A stretch of DNA of 13,248 nucleotides. Origin: Bacillota bacterium (lineage in GTDB: Bacteria > Bacillota > Clostridia > Lachnospirales > Lachnospiraceae). A model generated the notes under the pieces. It saw only the letters and a program-made list of their open reading frames with translations. It was not told the origin of the DNA and did no database searches. Numbering within the stretch: position 1 is the stretch's first letter; each line of letters begins with the position of its first letter. The position numbers and the translations under genes were made by a program. Shown piece after piece: positions 5,533 through 12,178 of the stretch. The DNA is taken from assembly GCA_023414985.1 (NCBI GenBank), contig JAEZLY010000041.1:1-13248 (forward strand), given 5' to 3'.

Positions 5533-6372
5533 TTGGGTTTGAATAATAATCGATATAAAGAGCTGGCAGATTTTTTAAAAACGCGAAGAGCAAAGATTAT
5601 GCCTTCACAAATAGGACTTCCATCTACGCATCGCCGAAGAACCCCTGGCTTGAGAAGGGAGGAAGTGGCGCAGCAGGCCGGAGTAGGCCTGACTTGGTAC
5701 ACATGGCTTGAACAAGGCAGACCTATTCATGTATCAGCATCTGTATTAGAAAGCCTGTCTAGAGTCTTATTACTGGACAAACAAGAGCGTATACACCTTT
5801 ATCATTTAGCTAATCAATCATTTCCGATTGATACGGAAGAGAATCAGACCACTGTAAATCCCGCGCTTCAACATGTTTTGGATAGCCTGGTATTGTGTCC
5901 GTCACTTGTTGCAGATCAACGGTGGAATGTGATTGCATGGAATAAAGAAGCTAATCTACTGTTCGGGGATTTTACAGAAATGAATGTCCGAGAAAGAAAT
6001 ATCGTTTGGGCGATGTTTACAGATAAAAAGTATAAACAGTTATTCCTTGATTGGAATCAATATGCCAAACGTTTGTTGGGAGCTTTTCGGGCTAGTTGCG
6101 GGCAATATATTGAAGATGCATGGCTGCTCCAGTTTATTGAAGATATAAAGGCACAGAGTACGGAGTTTGATTCATGGTGGTCTTTACATGATATTGAAAG
6201 CAGCAGTGAAAAATACAAAAAATTGAATCACCCTACTGCAGGGATATTAGATTTTGAAGTAAATAACTTTGATGTATCAGATAATTCGGGGGTAAAATTG
6301 ATTATACATGTGCCATCACCCGGAACGGATACTTCTGCAAAAATGAAATTCTTACTAGACAATAGCGATTAA
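5533..6372 (+). CDS. XRE-family regulator with MmyB-like ligand-binding domain
   Basis: Residues about 10-75 form the XRE helix-turn-helix. KELADFLKTRRAKIMPSQIG is the first helix and its loop. TPGLRREEVAQQAGVGLTWY then TWLEQGR give the recognition section in the form typical of the MmyB/MLTR group. The rest (about 105-279) matches the MmyB-like PAS-type sensor domain, with SLVADQRWNVIAWNKEANLL, then RNIVWAMFTD and a DIESSSEKYKKLNHPTAG segment near the end. Family length is 260-290, so it is complete. No ATG is available: candidates are GTG 5527, TTG 5533 and TTG 5539. AAGGGGTGA at 5522-5530 overlaps the GTG, so 5533 or 5539 is likelier; 5539 would give MNNNRYKEL. It is divergent from the VOC gene; the ligand is not known. 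Confidence 0.88.
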   Translation: MGLNNNRYKELADFLKTRRAKIMPSQIGLPSTHRRRTPGLRREEVAQQAGVGLTWYTWLEQGRPIHVSASVLESLSRVLLLDKQERIHLYHLANQSFPIDTEENQTTVNPALQHVLDSLVLCPSLVADQRWNVIAWNKEANLLFGDFTEMNVRERNIVWAMFTDKKYKQLFLDWNQYAKRLLGAFRASCGQYIEDAWLLQFIEDIKAQSTEFDSWWSLHDIESSSEKYKKLNHPTAGILDFEVNNFDVSDNSGVKLIIHVPSPGTDTSAKMKFLLDNSD

Positions 6373-6422
6373 TTTCATTTCATTTACATAGGGAATTCAG
6401 GTAGAAAAAGACTAAAACCATA

Positions 6423-6451
6423 TTGACAAAAGCATTACCTGATGCTAGACT
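6423..6451 (+). promoter_or_regulatory. Promoter of the second tetR gene
   Basis: A perfect TTGACA (6423-6428), 17 bases, then TAGACT (6446-6451). The long dyad that follows starts at 6450, so a repressor bound there would cover the end of the -10 box and the transcript start. Confidence 0.7.
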
Positions 6452-6481
6452 ATGAATGAATTGAAAAATATTCATTCATAG
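6450..6481 (+). promoter_or_regulatory. TetR operator copy 1 (autoregulatory)
   Basis: A perfect 12-bp inverted repeat, ctatgaatgaat (6450-6461) and attcattcatag (6470-6481), flanks an 8-base centre tgaaaaat. It ends just before the ribosome site (gaggag) of the tetR gene at 6493. The same arms and spacing recur before apbE at 7101-7128, which makes a shared regulator likely. Confidence 0.75.
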
Positions 6482-6492
6482 AGGAGCACAAG

Positions 6493-7074
6493 ATGGAAGA
6501 TAAAAAGAAATTAATATACGAATGTGCGAAGGAAATTTTTGAGAATAAAGGGTTTAAGGACACGAATATATCTGAGATTACACAAAAGGCCGGAATGGCG
6601 GTAGGAACGTTCTATAAATATTATCCTTCAAAAGAAAAACTTTTCATGGATATCTTTTTGGATGAAAACGCGAAACTAAAAAGGAAATGCCTACAGTCGC
6701 TTGATATGGAGAAAAGCCCTATAGAAATCATCGGACAGATGATCGTTTTGAATACTGAAGGTATGAAGACCAATCCAATCCTTCGGGAATGGAATAACAA
6801 AATGGTATTTATGAAGCTTGAACAGCTCTATCGTGAGGAAAATGGAATTCAGGCAGTGGATTTTCTTTATGATAGTTTCTTGGAGCTTGTAGAGCAATGG
6901 CAAGCACAGGGGAAAATGAGAAAAGACATCGACAGTAAGATGATTATGATGATTTTCGCGGCAATTGTCAATGTGGAGACTCATAAAGAGGAAATTGGAA
7001 TAGAGTACTTTCCACAGCTTATGATGCAAATGACAGAGTTGATTATGGATAGTCTGATGGACTGCTCTAAATAA
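6493..7074 (+). CDS. TetR/AcrR-family regulator of the apbE / FMN-bind operon
   Basis: The 193-residue protein starts MEDKKKLIYECAKEIFENKG and has the TetR HTH at about residues 5-52. The recognition part is ITQKAGMAVGTFYKYYPSKE, a near-consensus 'G-x-x-x-G-T-F/L-Y-x-Y-F/Y-x-x-K-E' motif. The C-terminal helices (about 60-193) form the ligand and dimer domain, with no recognisable inducer signature. GAGGAG at 6481-6486 supports the ATG. Its 3' end forms the left arm and loop of an intrinsic terminator, so it is transcribed mainly alone. apbE then has its own control site, and the same dyad is present before both genes. The simplest reading is an autorepressor that also represses the flavinylation genes. 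Confidence 0.9.
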   Translation: MEDKKKLIYECAKEIFENKGFKDTNISEITQKAGMAVGTFYKYYPSKEKLFMDIFLDENAKLKRKCLQSLDMEKSPIEIIGQMIVLNTEGMKTNPILREWNNKMVFMKLEQLYREENGIQAVDFLYDSFLELVEQWQAQGKMRKDIDSKMIMMIFAAIVNVETHKEEIGIEYFPQLMMQMTELIMDSLMDCSK

Positions 7075-7091
7075 ATAGAGCAGTTATTTTT
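7061..7091 (+). terminator. Intrinsic terminator overlapping the tetR stop codon
   Basis: A perfect 9-bp stem, actgctcta (7061-7069) and tagagcagt (7076-7084), with loop aataaa that carries the TAA stop codon (7072-7074), is followed by TATTTTT. Part of the hairpin is thus coding sequence of the second tetR gene. Confidence 0.8.
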
Positions 7092-7100
7092 CCAATAACA

Positions 7101-7128
7101 GTGAATGAATTGATATATATTCATTCAC
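7101..7128 (+). promoter_or_regulatory. TetR operator copy 2, upstream of apbE
   Basis: A perfect 10-bp inverted repeat, gtgaatgaat (7101-7110) and attcattcac (7119-7128), with an 8-base centre tgatatat. It shares TGAATGAAT-N8-ATTCATTCA with copy 1 at 6450-6481. A -10-like TATATT (7116-7121) lies inside it; no good -35 is visible, so the promoter is only approximate. Repression of apbE by the upstream TetR is inferred. Confidence 0.7.
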
Positions 7129-7150
7129 GTTAAAATAAGGAGGAATATTG

Positions 7151-8128
7151 ATGCAGGAAGCTACAGCTGAGGTACGAGACAGCTTCGGAATGAATACCGA
7201 AGTCACATATCGAGTGTTTGGCGAAAAACCTGAAGAAGCGATCGACTCTGCGATGATTGAACTAACAAGGCTGGAGAATAAACTGAGCCGCTACATAGAA
7301 GACAGTGAGATCAGCAGGATTAACCAGTCTGCCGGTAGGCAAGAGTCAGAGATCAGTGCTGAGACAATGGAGCTTCTTTCTCTTGCGATCAGGTTATCAG
7401 TTATTACGCAGGGACTCTTTGATGTAACAATCGGACCATTGGTAGATCTGTGGGACTACAAACATTCACACCATGTTCCGGAGAAATCAAAAATCCTGAC
7501 TGCATTATCGTTGGTTAATTACTGCGATCTGCGATTGAATTTACAAGAAAAGAAAGCCGGTCTTAACAAAACGGGGCAATCCATTGATTTGGGTGGCATT
7601 GGAAAAGGCTATGCCAGCGACCGCTGTATAGAAATTCTGAAAGAGAAGGGTATTTCCTCAGCTTTTGTTAATATTGGAGGGAATGTGTCCACCCTTGGTA
7701 ATAAACCCGACGGCTCCCTATGGAGTGTAGGAATCAGGCATCCAAGGCAGAAGGGTTGTCTGCTCGGAGCAGTGAAGTTAACCGATAAAGCAGTCGTTAC
7801 CTCCGGCGATTATGAAAGGTATTTTATTGATCAGGAGGGGAAGCGGCGACATCACATTCTGAATCCGAACACAGGTTATCCTTCCGAATCGGTATTAATT
7901 AGTGCAACTGTAATTGCAGATCGTGGGATGATTGCAGATGCACTGTCTACTGCAATTTTTATGGCAGGTATCGAAAAAGGAATTGGGTATTTGCAGGAGT
8001 TTCCGGGAACTGAAGCCATACTTATGGACCATGATCAAAAAATTTATATCTCCGCAGGTTTGAAGGAGAAATTTCAATCTGTGGGAGGAATGAAAATAAT
8101 TGTGGTAGGAAAGGAGCAGGTCAGATGA
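7151..8128 (+). CDS. apbE: FAD:protein FMN transferase (ApbE family)
   Basis: ApbE proteins move FMN from FAD onto a Thr or Ser of a target protein, using Mg2+. The 325-residue sequence carries the family motifs in order. They are SFGMNTEV (11-18), RYIEDSEISRIN (47-58), FDVTIGPLVDLW (90-101), SIDLGGIGKGYASD (144-157), VNIGGNVSTLG (173-183), SGDYERYF (218-225), HHILNPNTGYP (234-244), and DALST (263-267), which supplies metal-binding Asp and Thr. A TTG at 7148 is in frame, but AAGGAGGA at 7137-7144 is best placed for ATG 7151. Oddly, there is no signal peptide or lipobox, unlike the lipoprotein forms common in this family, so the enzyme should be cytoplasmic. Its stop overlaps the start of the FMN-bind gene (ATGA), which is its likely substrate. 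Confidence 0.95.
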   Translation: MQEATAEVRDSFGMNTEVTYRVFGEKPEEAIDSAMIELTRLENKLSRYIEDSEISRINQSAGRQESEISAETMELLSLAIRLSVITQGLFDVTIGPLVDLWDYKHSHHVPEKSKILTALSLVNYCDLRLNLQEKKAGLNKTGQSIDLGGIGKGYASDRCIEILKEKGISSAFVNIGGNVSTLGNKPDGSLWSVGIRHPRQKGCLLGAVKLTDKAVVTSGDYERYFIDQEGKRRHHILNPNTGYPSESVLISATVIADRGMIADALSTAIFMAGIEKGIGYLQEFPGTEAILMDHDQKIYISAGLKEKFQSVGGMKIIVVGKEQVR

Positions 8129-8577
8129 ATAAAGTAGAAAAAAGAAAGGGGAAAAGGAAAATGTGGATTGTGATTTTAATTGTTATAGGAGTAATTGTAG
8201 CCGGCTTATCGGGAGGATTGCTTGCCGACGCACCCTCACGGCGTGAAATAGCAAAGCTTACCTTTTCGGAAGGAAAATTTAGAGATCTTCACGATGGTAC
8301 CTATATCGGTGAATTCAAGGGCAAGAAATCTCATATGAGAGATGCTAAGGTAGAGGTCGTGATAGCAGATGGCAAGATCTCCAATATTACTATTTTGAAA
8401 GGAGCTCTGGATAAGGAAGGGAAACCTGCTGAATTAACACATGGATTAAGCATGAATGATTTATTTAACAAGGTTATTACTTCACAGACACTTGAGGTTG
8501 ATGTAATAAGCGGTGCCACACTGACCTCCAAAGCACATCTTAAAGCGGTCGAAAATGCGCTTGAACAGGCAAAGTAA
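8125..8577 (+). CDS. Membrane-anchored FMN-binding-domain protein, likely flavinylated
   Basis: The 150-residue protein has a basic N-terminus (KVEKRKGKRK) followed by one hydrophobic segment at about residues 14-33, which predicts an N-in anchor and an outside C-terminal domain. Residues about 55-148 are an FMN-bind domain like that of NqrC/RnfG. DGTYIGEFKGKK opens it, and DVISGATLTS (126-135) is the D-x-x-S/T-G-A-T flavinylation site, with Thr132 as the expected FMN-carrying residue. Such proteins carry electrons across or along the cell envelope. The gene overlaps apbE by 4 bases, so the enzyme and its substrate are made together. No membrane partner (Nqr, Rnf or ferric-reductase type) is present nearby. 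The remnant just downstream suggests a soluble flavodoxin-ferredoxin once followed. Confidence 0.92.
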   Translation: MNKVEKRKGKRKMWIVILIVIGVIVAGLSGGLLADAPSRREIAKLTFSEGKFRDLHDGTYIGEFKGKKSHMRDAKVEVVIADGKISNITILKGALDKEGKPAELTHGLSMNDLFNKVITSQTLEVDVISGATLTSKAHLKAVENALEQAK

Positions 8578-8622
8578 GACGAAACGACTGAACTATAAAT
8601 TATGATTCATAGATGTGAAGAA

Positions 8623-8778
8623 ATGAAAACAAAGATTTTCTCTTTCTCTACAACCGGTAATTCTCTGGTAGTAGCTCGCGATATAGTGAATAAGCTATAT
8701 CTTGCAGATACCGAAACTCGGAAATTACAGCAAAAGATTATAGAAAGAGAGACTTCCACAAACAAACTGCCAGCTTAA
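8623..8778 (+). pseudogene. Internally deleted EFR1-type flavodoxin-ferredoxin remnant
   Basis: From ATG 8623 the frame reads MKTKIFSFSTTGNSLVVARD and then IVNKL. This is the first beta strand, FMN phosphate loop (S-T-T-G-N-S) and first helix of an EFR1-type protein, comparable to FYFSATGNSLQITRNIAKEL in the intact gene at 4159. It continues as YLADTETRKLQQKIIERETS, which resembles the helix in the middle of such proteins (intact copy: EAADIKLKNASEAIARGE), then stops at 8776-8778. About 100 intervening residues and the iron-sulfur part are missing, so an in-frame internal deletion followed by loss of the 3' end is the likely history. An upstream ATG at 8602 is in frame; neither has a good ribosome site. 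It lies 45 bases after the FMN-bind gene, with no terminator between. It is most probably the decayed third gene of that operon. Confidence 0.7.
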
Positions 8779-8843
8779 CGATAGACCCTCCACTATAGTT
8801 GTAACACATCAGAGGTATTTGAAAATCAAGATGAAAAAAATAT

Positions 8844-8872
8844 TTGACTATTTCAAAACTTTGTGGTATGTT
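8844..8872 (+). promoter_or_regulatory. Promoter of the deaminase gene
   Basis: TTGACT (8844-8849), 17 bases, then TATGTT (8867-8872) preceded by TGG, an extended -10. The transcript start would be near 8880, giving a leader of about 35 bases with GGAGGT at 8900-8905. The stretch 8779-8843 shows nothing else. Confidence 0.7.
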
Positions 8873-8914
8873 CTAATGATTTTTAAATAAATTTACTTCG
8901 GAGGTATATAAGTA

Positions 8915-9784
8915 ATGTTTGAGGAATATATGAGAATTGCTATCGAAGAGGCAAAAATAAGCCTAAGAGAAGGAAACAATGGCTTTGGCACGGTGATAGT
9001 GAAAGACGGCAACATAATTGCTTCATCGCATGATAGAGAAGATACTGAAAATGATGCTACATCACATGCCGAGATGAATGCGATCAGAGAAGCAAGTAAA
9101 ATAATTGGTAAGAAGCTATCAGGATGTATTCTTGTATCTACCCATGAACCATGTCCTATGTGTGCTTCCGCAATCATTTGGTCAGGAATAACAGATGTTG
9201 TATATGGTTATTCAATTGATAAAGCTGTATTGCAAGGTAGAAAACGTATTGAGATTTCTTGTAAGGACATTTTTAATAAGTCGAGTATAAAAATAAATAC
9301 ATATGAAGGAATTCTATATAAGGAATGCTCTGTTTTATATCAGAGGGATGTTAGGAGAGAAATTGAGAGATTAAGGAATGCTGATGATGAGATCTTGTCA
9401 GATTTAAATGAAGATTCAATATGCAAGAGAATTAATTGGTTTAATGAAAATAGAAAAACTTTTACTTTTATTACACAAGATATTCTTGACTCTGCGCATC
9501 GTTTACTGCTTGAAAGGTTTGGTATTACAGAAGCAGAAGCACCAATTATATATAAATCAGAGACGGAAATTGTTTTTCATTCGATGAATTTCTGCCCAAC
9601 GTTGGAAGCTTGTAAAATACTGCAGCTGGATACAAGATACATATGTAGAAAGATGAATGAGCTTTCGACTGACACTTTACTCAAGCAAATTGATGGTAGG
9701 CTTAAGTTCACAAGAAACTATGATAAACTTAGGCCTCATGCAGAATATTGTGAAGAGATGATCAGTATTTCGGAGAATGAATGA
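8915..9784 (+). CDS. Nucleoside deaminase with an extra C-terminal Cys/His region
   Basis: Residues about 1-150 are a cytidine-deaminase-fold zinc enzyme of the nucleoside/guanine/tRNA-adenosine deaminase group. HAEMNAIREA (H51, catalytic E53) and EPCPMCASAI (C80, C83) form the zinc site, and NNGFGTVIVKDG is the typical entry strand. Members of this group are usually about 150-165 residues; this protein has 289. A charged linker (about 145-172) leads to a C-terminal part (about 173-289). That part has FHSMNFCPTLEACKILQL, then LDTRYICRKM and YDKLRPHAEYCEEMIS, with H222, C227, C233, C244 and C279 standing out. I recall separate small proteins of similar pattern in clostridia and archaea but cannot name the family safely. 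The substrate is unknown. The gene is very AT-rich, stands alone with its own promoter and terminator, and starts after GGAGGT. Confidence 0.88.
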   Translation: MFEEYMRIAIEEAKISLREGNNGFGTVIVKDGNIIASSHDREDTENDATSHAEMNAIREASKIIGKKLSGCILVSTHEPCPMCASAIIWSGITDVVYGYSIDKAVLQGRKRIEISCKDIFNKSSIKINTYEGILYKECSVLYQRDVRREIERLRNADDEILSDLNEDSICKRINWFNENRKTFTFITQDILDSAHRLLLERFGITEAEAPIIYKSETEIVFHSMNFCPTLEACKILQLDTRYICRKMNELSTDTLLKQIDGRLKFTRNYDKLRPHAEYCEEMISISENE

Positions 9785-9842
9785 CGATTGATCATATGTT
9801 TAAATTGCATTTAATAAGTTATGAAGGTAAATAAGTAGTTGA

Positions 9843-9896
9843 GGAGAAGATAGGAGGGGTTATGTATCAACCACTCCTATCTTCTCCCTTTATTTT
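9843..9896 (+). terminator. Intrinsic terminator of the deaminase gene
   Basis: A perfect 14-bp stem (ggagaagataggag at 9843-9856, complement at 9874-9887), extended inward by a nearly matching ggtt/aacc part, is followed by CTTTATTTT. It lies between the converging deaminase and ABC permease genes. On the minus strand no T-run follows, so it clearly serves the plus strand only. Confidence 0.85.
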
Positions 9897-9930
9897 AGAT
9901 AAATAAATTTCCGCAGTATTTGCTTTGTAT

Positions 9931-10698
9931 TTACCCCCGCTTTTTATATACTCTCATCGCGAAGAGATATGCCACAAGCATAATACCTACGCACCAGGCC
10001 AGTGCGATCCATATATCGTTTCCGACAGGCTGTTGTGCAAGTAAGGAGCGGATCGCATCGACGATTGAGGTCACCGGCTGATTTTCTGCAAAGACACGCA
10101 CAGCCGTTGGCATTGTTTCAGTCGGTACAAATGCTGAGCTGATAAAAGGAAGAAAGATAAGCGGGTAGGAAAAGGCACCTGCACCGTCGACCGATTTTGC
10201 GGATAATCCGGCAATTACAGCAATCCAAGTCAAGGCGAGTGTGAACAGCGCAAGGATACCGGCCACAGCCAGCCAGGACAATACTCCTGCCGACGAACGG
10301 AAGCCCATTAGGAGCGCTACAAGAACGATTACGACAACTGAAATTGCATTGGACACCAGTGAGGTCAGCACATGTCCCCACAATGCGGCGGAACGCGCAA
10401 TCGGCATGGAGTGGAACCGTTCAAAGATGCCTCTTTGCATATCCATAAATAAACGGTAAGACGTATAGGCGATACCGCTTGCAATCGCCATAAGCAGGAT
10501 GCCGGGCAACAGGTAATTCACATAGTGATCCGTTCCGGTCTGAATTGCGCCGCCGAACACATATACGAACAATAACATCATTGCAATTGGTGTAATAGTG
10601 ACAGTGATTATGGTATCCATGCTTCGAGAAATATGACGCATAGAACGTCCGAGCATGACTCCCATATCACTGAAAATGTGATTTCTACTCATTTCCAT
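9931..10698 (-). CDS. ABC-2 type permease (DrrB-like), drug/toxin exporter subunit
   Basis: The 255-residue protein has six predicted membrane segments in the ABC-2 pattern. They are around residues 29-50 (TITVTITPIAMMLLFVYVF region), 62-80, 105-130, 138-165, 178-195 and 230-247. The conserved FERFHSMPIARSAALWGHVL cytoplasmic loop of DrrB-type permeases follows the second segment, and QPVTSIVDAIRSLL precedes the last. With the ATPase just upstream it should form an exporter that moves a hydrophobic drug, toxin or lipid out across the membrane. The start follows AAGGAGG, which lies within the last codons of the ATPase gene. The ATPase stop is directly next to the permease ATG, so translation is coupled. 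Base composition is clearly more GC-rich than the left part of the window. The exported compound cannot be told. Confidence 0.92.
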   Translation of the reverse strand: MEMSRNHIFSDMGVMLGRSMRHISRSMDTIITVTITPIAMMLLFVYVFGGAIQTGTDHYVNYLLPGILLMAIASGIAYTSYRLFMDMQRGIFERFHSMPIARSAALWGHVLTSLVSNAISVVVIVLVALLMGFRSSAGVLSWLAVAGILALFTLALTWIAVIAGLSAKSVDGAGAFSYPLIFLPFISSAFVPTETMPTAVRVFAENQPVTSIVDAIRSLLAQQPVGNDIWIALAWCVGIMLVAYLFAMRVYKKRG

Positions 10699-11457
10699 TT
10701 ATTTTTCCTCCTTTTTACCGATGATTGCGAGGAAGATTTCCTCCAATGAGAGCTGTTTTTCCACGTACTCTACTTTCGCAGGCGGGAACAGCTTCTTTAA
10801 CTCCTCGAGCGAACCGTTTGCGATTATTTTCCCTTCATGCAGAATAGCAATTCTGTCTGCAAGCTGTTCGGCTTCCTCCAGATACTGCGTGGTCAAAAAT
10901 ACTGTCGTACCGCTTTCGGCGAGTCCTTTAACAACCTTCCAGACCTCAAGGCGCGCCTCAGGGTCAAGTCCCGTGGACGGCTCATCAAGAAAAATAATCT
11001 GCGGTTTACCAATCAGGCTCATAGCAATATCTATCCTGCGGCGCATACCACCCGAATAGGTGGATACCCTGCGGTCAGCAGCATCAGTCAGGCTGAAGCG
11101 CTTCAGTAAATCATCCGCGATCTGCCTGTGATTTTTAAGATGTCGAAGCTTTGCAATCATGATCAAATTTTCCCGCCCGCTTAAAATCTCATCCACGGCA
11201 GCAAACTGCCCGGTTAGGCTGATAGACTGTCTTACCCTGTCAGGCTTTGAAGTAACATCAAAGCAGTTTACTGCTGCGGTGCCACCGTCTTGTTTCAGCA
11301 GTGTCGTTAGGATTTTTATCATAGTTGTCTTACCGGCACCGTTGGAGCCGAGCAGTGCAAAAATCTCACCTCGTTTCACTTCTAAATCGACACCCTTCAG
11401 TACTTCAGTATTCTTGAAAGATTTTTTCAGTCCTTTTACATCAATCACGTTATCCAT
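10699..11457 (-). CDS. ABC transporter ATP-binding protein (DrrA-like)
   Basis: This is a complete 252-residue nucleotide-binding subunit. Walker A is GSNGAGKTT (37-45), the Q-loop is TGQFAAVDE (Q84), the signature is YSGGMRRR (134-141), and Walker B is IIFLDEP (154-160) followed by the D-loop STGLD. The switch position usually held by His is Q191 in TTQYLEEAEQLADRI, which is a standing feature of the DrrA (daunorubicin-resistance) group and so not a defect. It powers the permease encoded immediately downstream. GGAGGG precedes the ATG by about 6 bases, and the second DUF1048 gene ends 13 bases upstream. It is thus the fourth gene of the padR operon and should be induced when PadR is released. 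GC content is higher than in the surrounding clostridial-like genes. Confidence 0.95.
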   Translation of the reverse strand: MDNVIDVKGLKKSFKNTEVLKGVDLEVKRGEIFALLGSNGAGKTTMIKILTTLLKQDGGTAAVNCFDVTSKPDRVRQSISLTGQFAAVDEILSGRENLIMIAKLRHLKNHRQIADDLLKRFSLTDAADRRVSTYSGGMRRRIDIAMSLIGKPQIIFLDEPSTGLDPEARLEVWKVVKGLAESGTTVFLTTQYLEEAEQLADRIAILHEGKIIANGSLEELKKLFPPAKVEYVEKQLSLEEIFLAIIGKKEEK

Positions 11458-11470
11458 CCCGAACCCTCCT

Positions 11471-11821
11471 TTACTTTATTTTATCTGTAATTTTATTCAT
11501 GGCTTTACTAACTTCTTGATTTGCAGCTTCTTGATAAAGGTCAGCATAGGTTTTTGAATCCTTGATCAGCTCGTCGCAGAATGCCGCTACATCACTGCCC
11601 GTCACTTCCAGCACCCCTTTTCCTAGTGCAGTGCCTTCTTCAAAAAGATCAACTATTCCCGAGAGAAGACCGGTTCCTTCAGTTAGTTCAACAGGTCCGA
11701 CCTTAAAAAGATATTTTTGAATTTCTTTATAAACGATTTGATAATCCTGAGGGAGCGCCTTGACACGCGCCATATGTGCCCGCCATTCTTTTTTTCCTTC
11801 GATGATATCCTGTATACTCAT
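11471..11821 (-). CDS. DUF1048 domain protein (second tandem copy)
   Basis: The 116-residue protein belongs to the DUF1048 family of small, soluble, alpha-helical proteins found almost only next to PadR regulators and ABC exporters in Firmicutes. Family marks seen are KEWRAHMARVKALPQDYQIV (12-31), KEIQKYLFKVG, then LLSGIVDLFEEGTALGKGVL and a GSDVAAFCDEL segment. No signal peptide or membrane segment is present, so it should be cytoplasmic. It is a diverged paralog of the gene just upstream (11831-12178): the order of motifs and the length match, but identity is low. AGGAGG precedes the ATG. It starts 9 bases after the stop of the first copy and ends 13 bases before the ATPase start. The function is unproven; genomic company suggests a part in controlling or supporting the exporter. 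Confidence 0.88.
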   Translation of the reverse strand: MSIQDIIEGKKEWRAHMARVKALPQDYQIVYKEIQKYLFKVGPVELTEGTGLLSGIVDLFEEGTALGKGVLEVTGSDVAAFCDELIKDSKTYADLYQEAANQEVSKAMNKITDKIK

Positions 11822-11830
11822 ATAATCCTC

Positions 11831-12178
11831 CTATTTAGCTAATTTTCTTGCAATATTGTTATTGAGTTGATCACGCCACTTGTCGCGATATGATTTTGCA
11901 CCTTCTTCGCCGACCAGTGCTGAGCAAAAGCTCTTAATATCCTCGCCCAAGACCTCTTGGACACTCTGACCTTCTGCGGCTGTTTCTTCGAGCAGTCCCA
12001 GCACACCGTCAAGAATTGGAATGATGTTACGACCGGTGAAATCCGAGTGCGGCCAAAGATAGGATTTGATTTTTTTCCATGCTGTCTGATAATCCATTGG
12101 CAGCTTTTGGACTCTCAATTCAAATGCTTTCAATTCTTTCGTCATGTCATTTCCCGTGACTTTATCCCATAAATTCAT
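11831..12178 (-). CDS. DUF1048 domain protein (first tandem copy)
   Basis: The 115-residue protein is a DUF1048 member: WDKVTGNDMTKELKAFELRV, KLPMDYQTAWKKIKSYLWPH, then IIPILDGVLGLLEETAAEGQ and VLGEDIKSFCSALVGEE. The helical pattern, the LP-x-DYQ motif and the late D-x-x-x-FC motif are shared with the second copy downstream. The ATG (12176-12178) overlaps the padR stop by one base (TAATG), with AAAGGAGAG inside the end of padR, so translation is coupled to the regulator. It is presumably cytoplasmic. Two different DUF1048 proteins in series might pair with each other; this is inference. No catalytic residues are evident. Confidence 0.88.
   Translation of the reverse strand: MNLWDKVTGNDMTKELKAFELRVQKLPMDYQTAWKKIKSYLWPHSDFTGRNIIPILDGVLGLLEETAAEGQSVQEVLGEDIKSFCSALVGEEGAKSYRDKWRDQLNNNIARKLAK

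Noticed and set aside
10118..10381. Open frames overlapping the ABC permease and ATPase genes on both strands
   Set aside because: These are shadows of GC-richer coding sequence; the permease and ATPase motifs fix the true frames.
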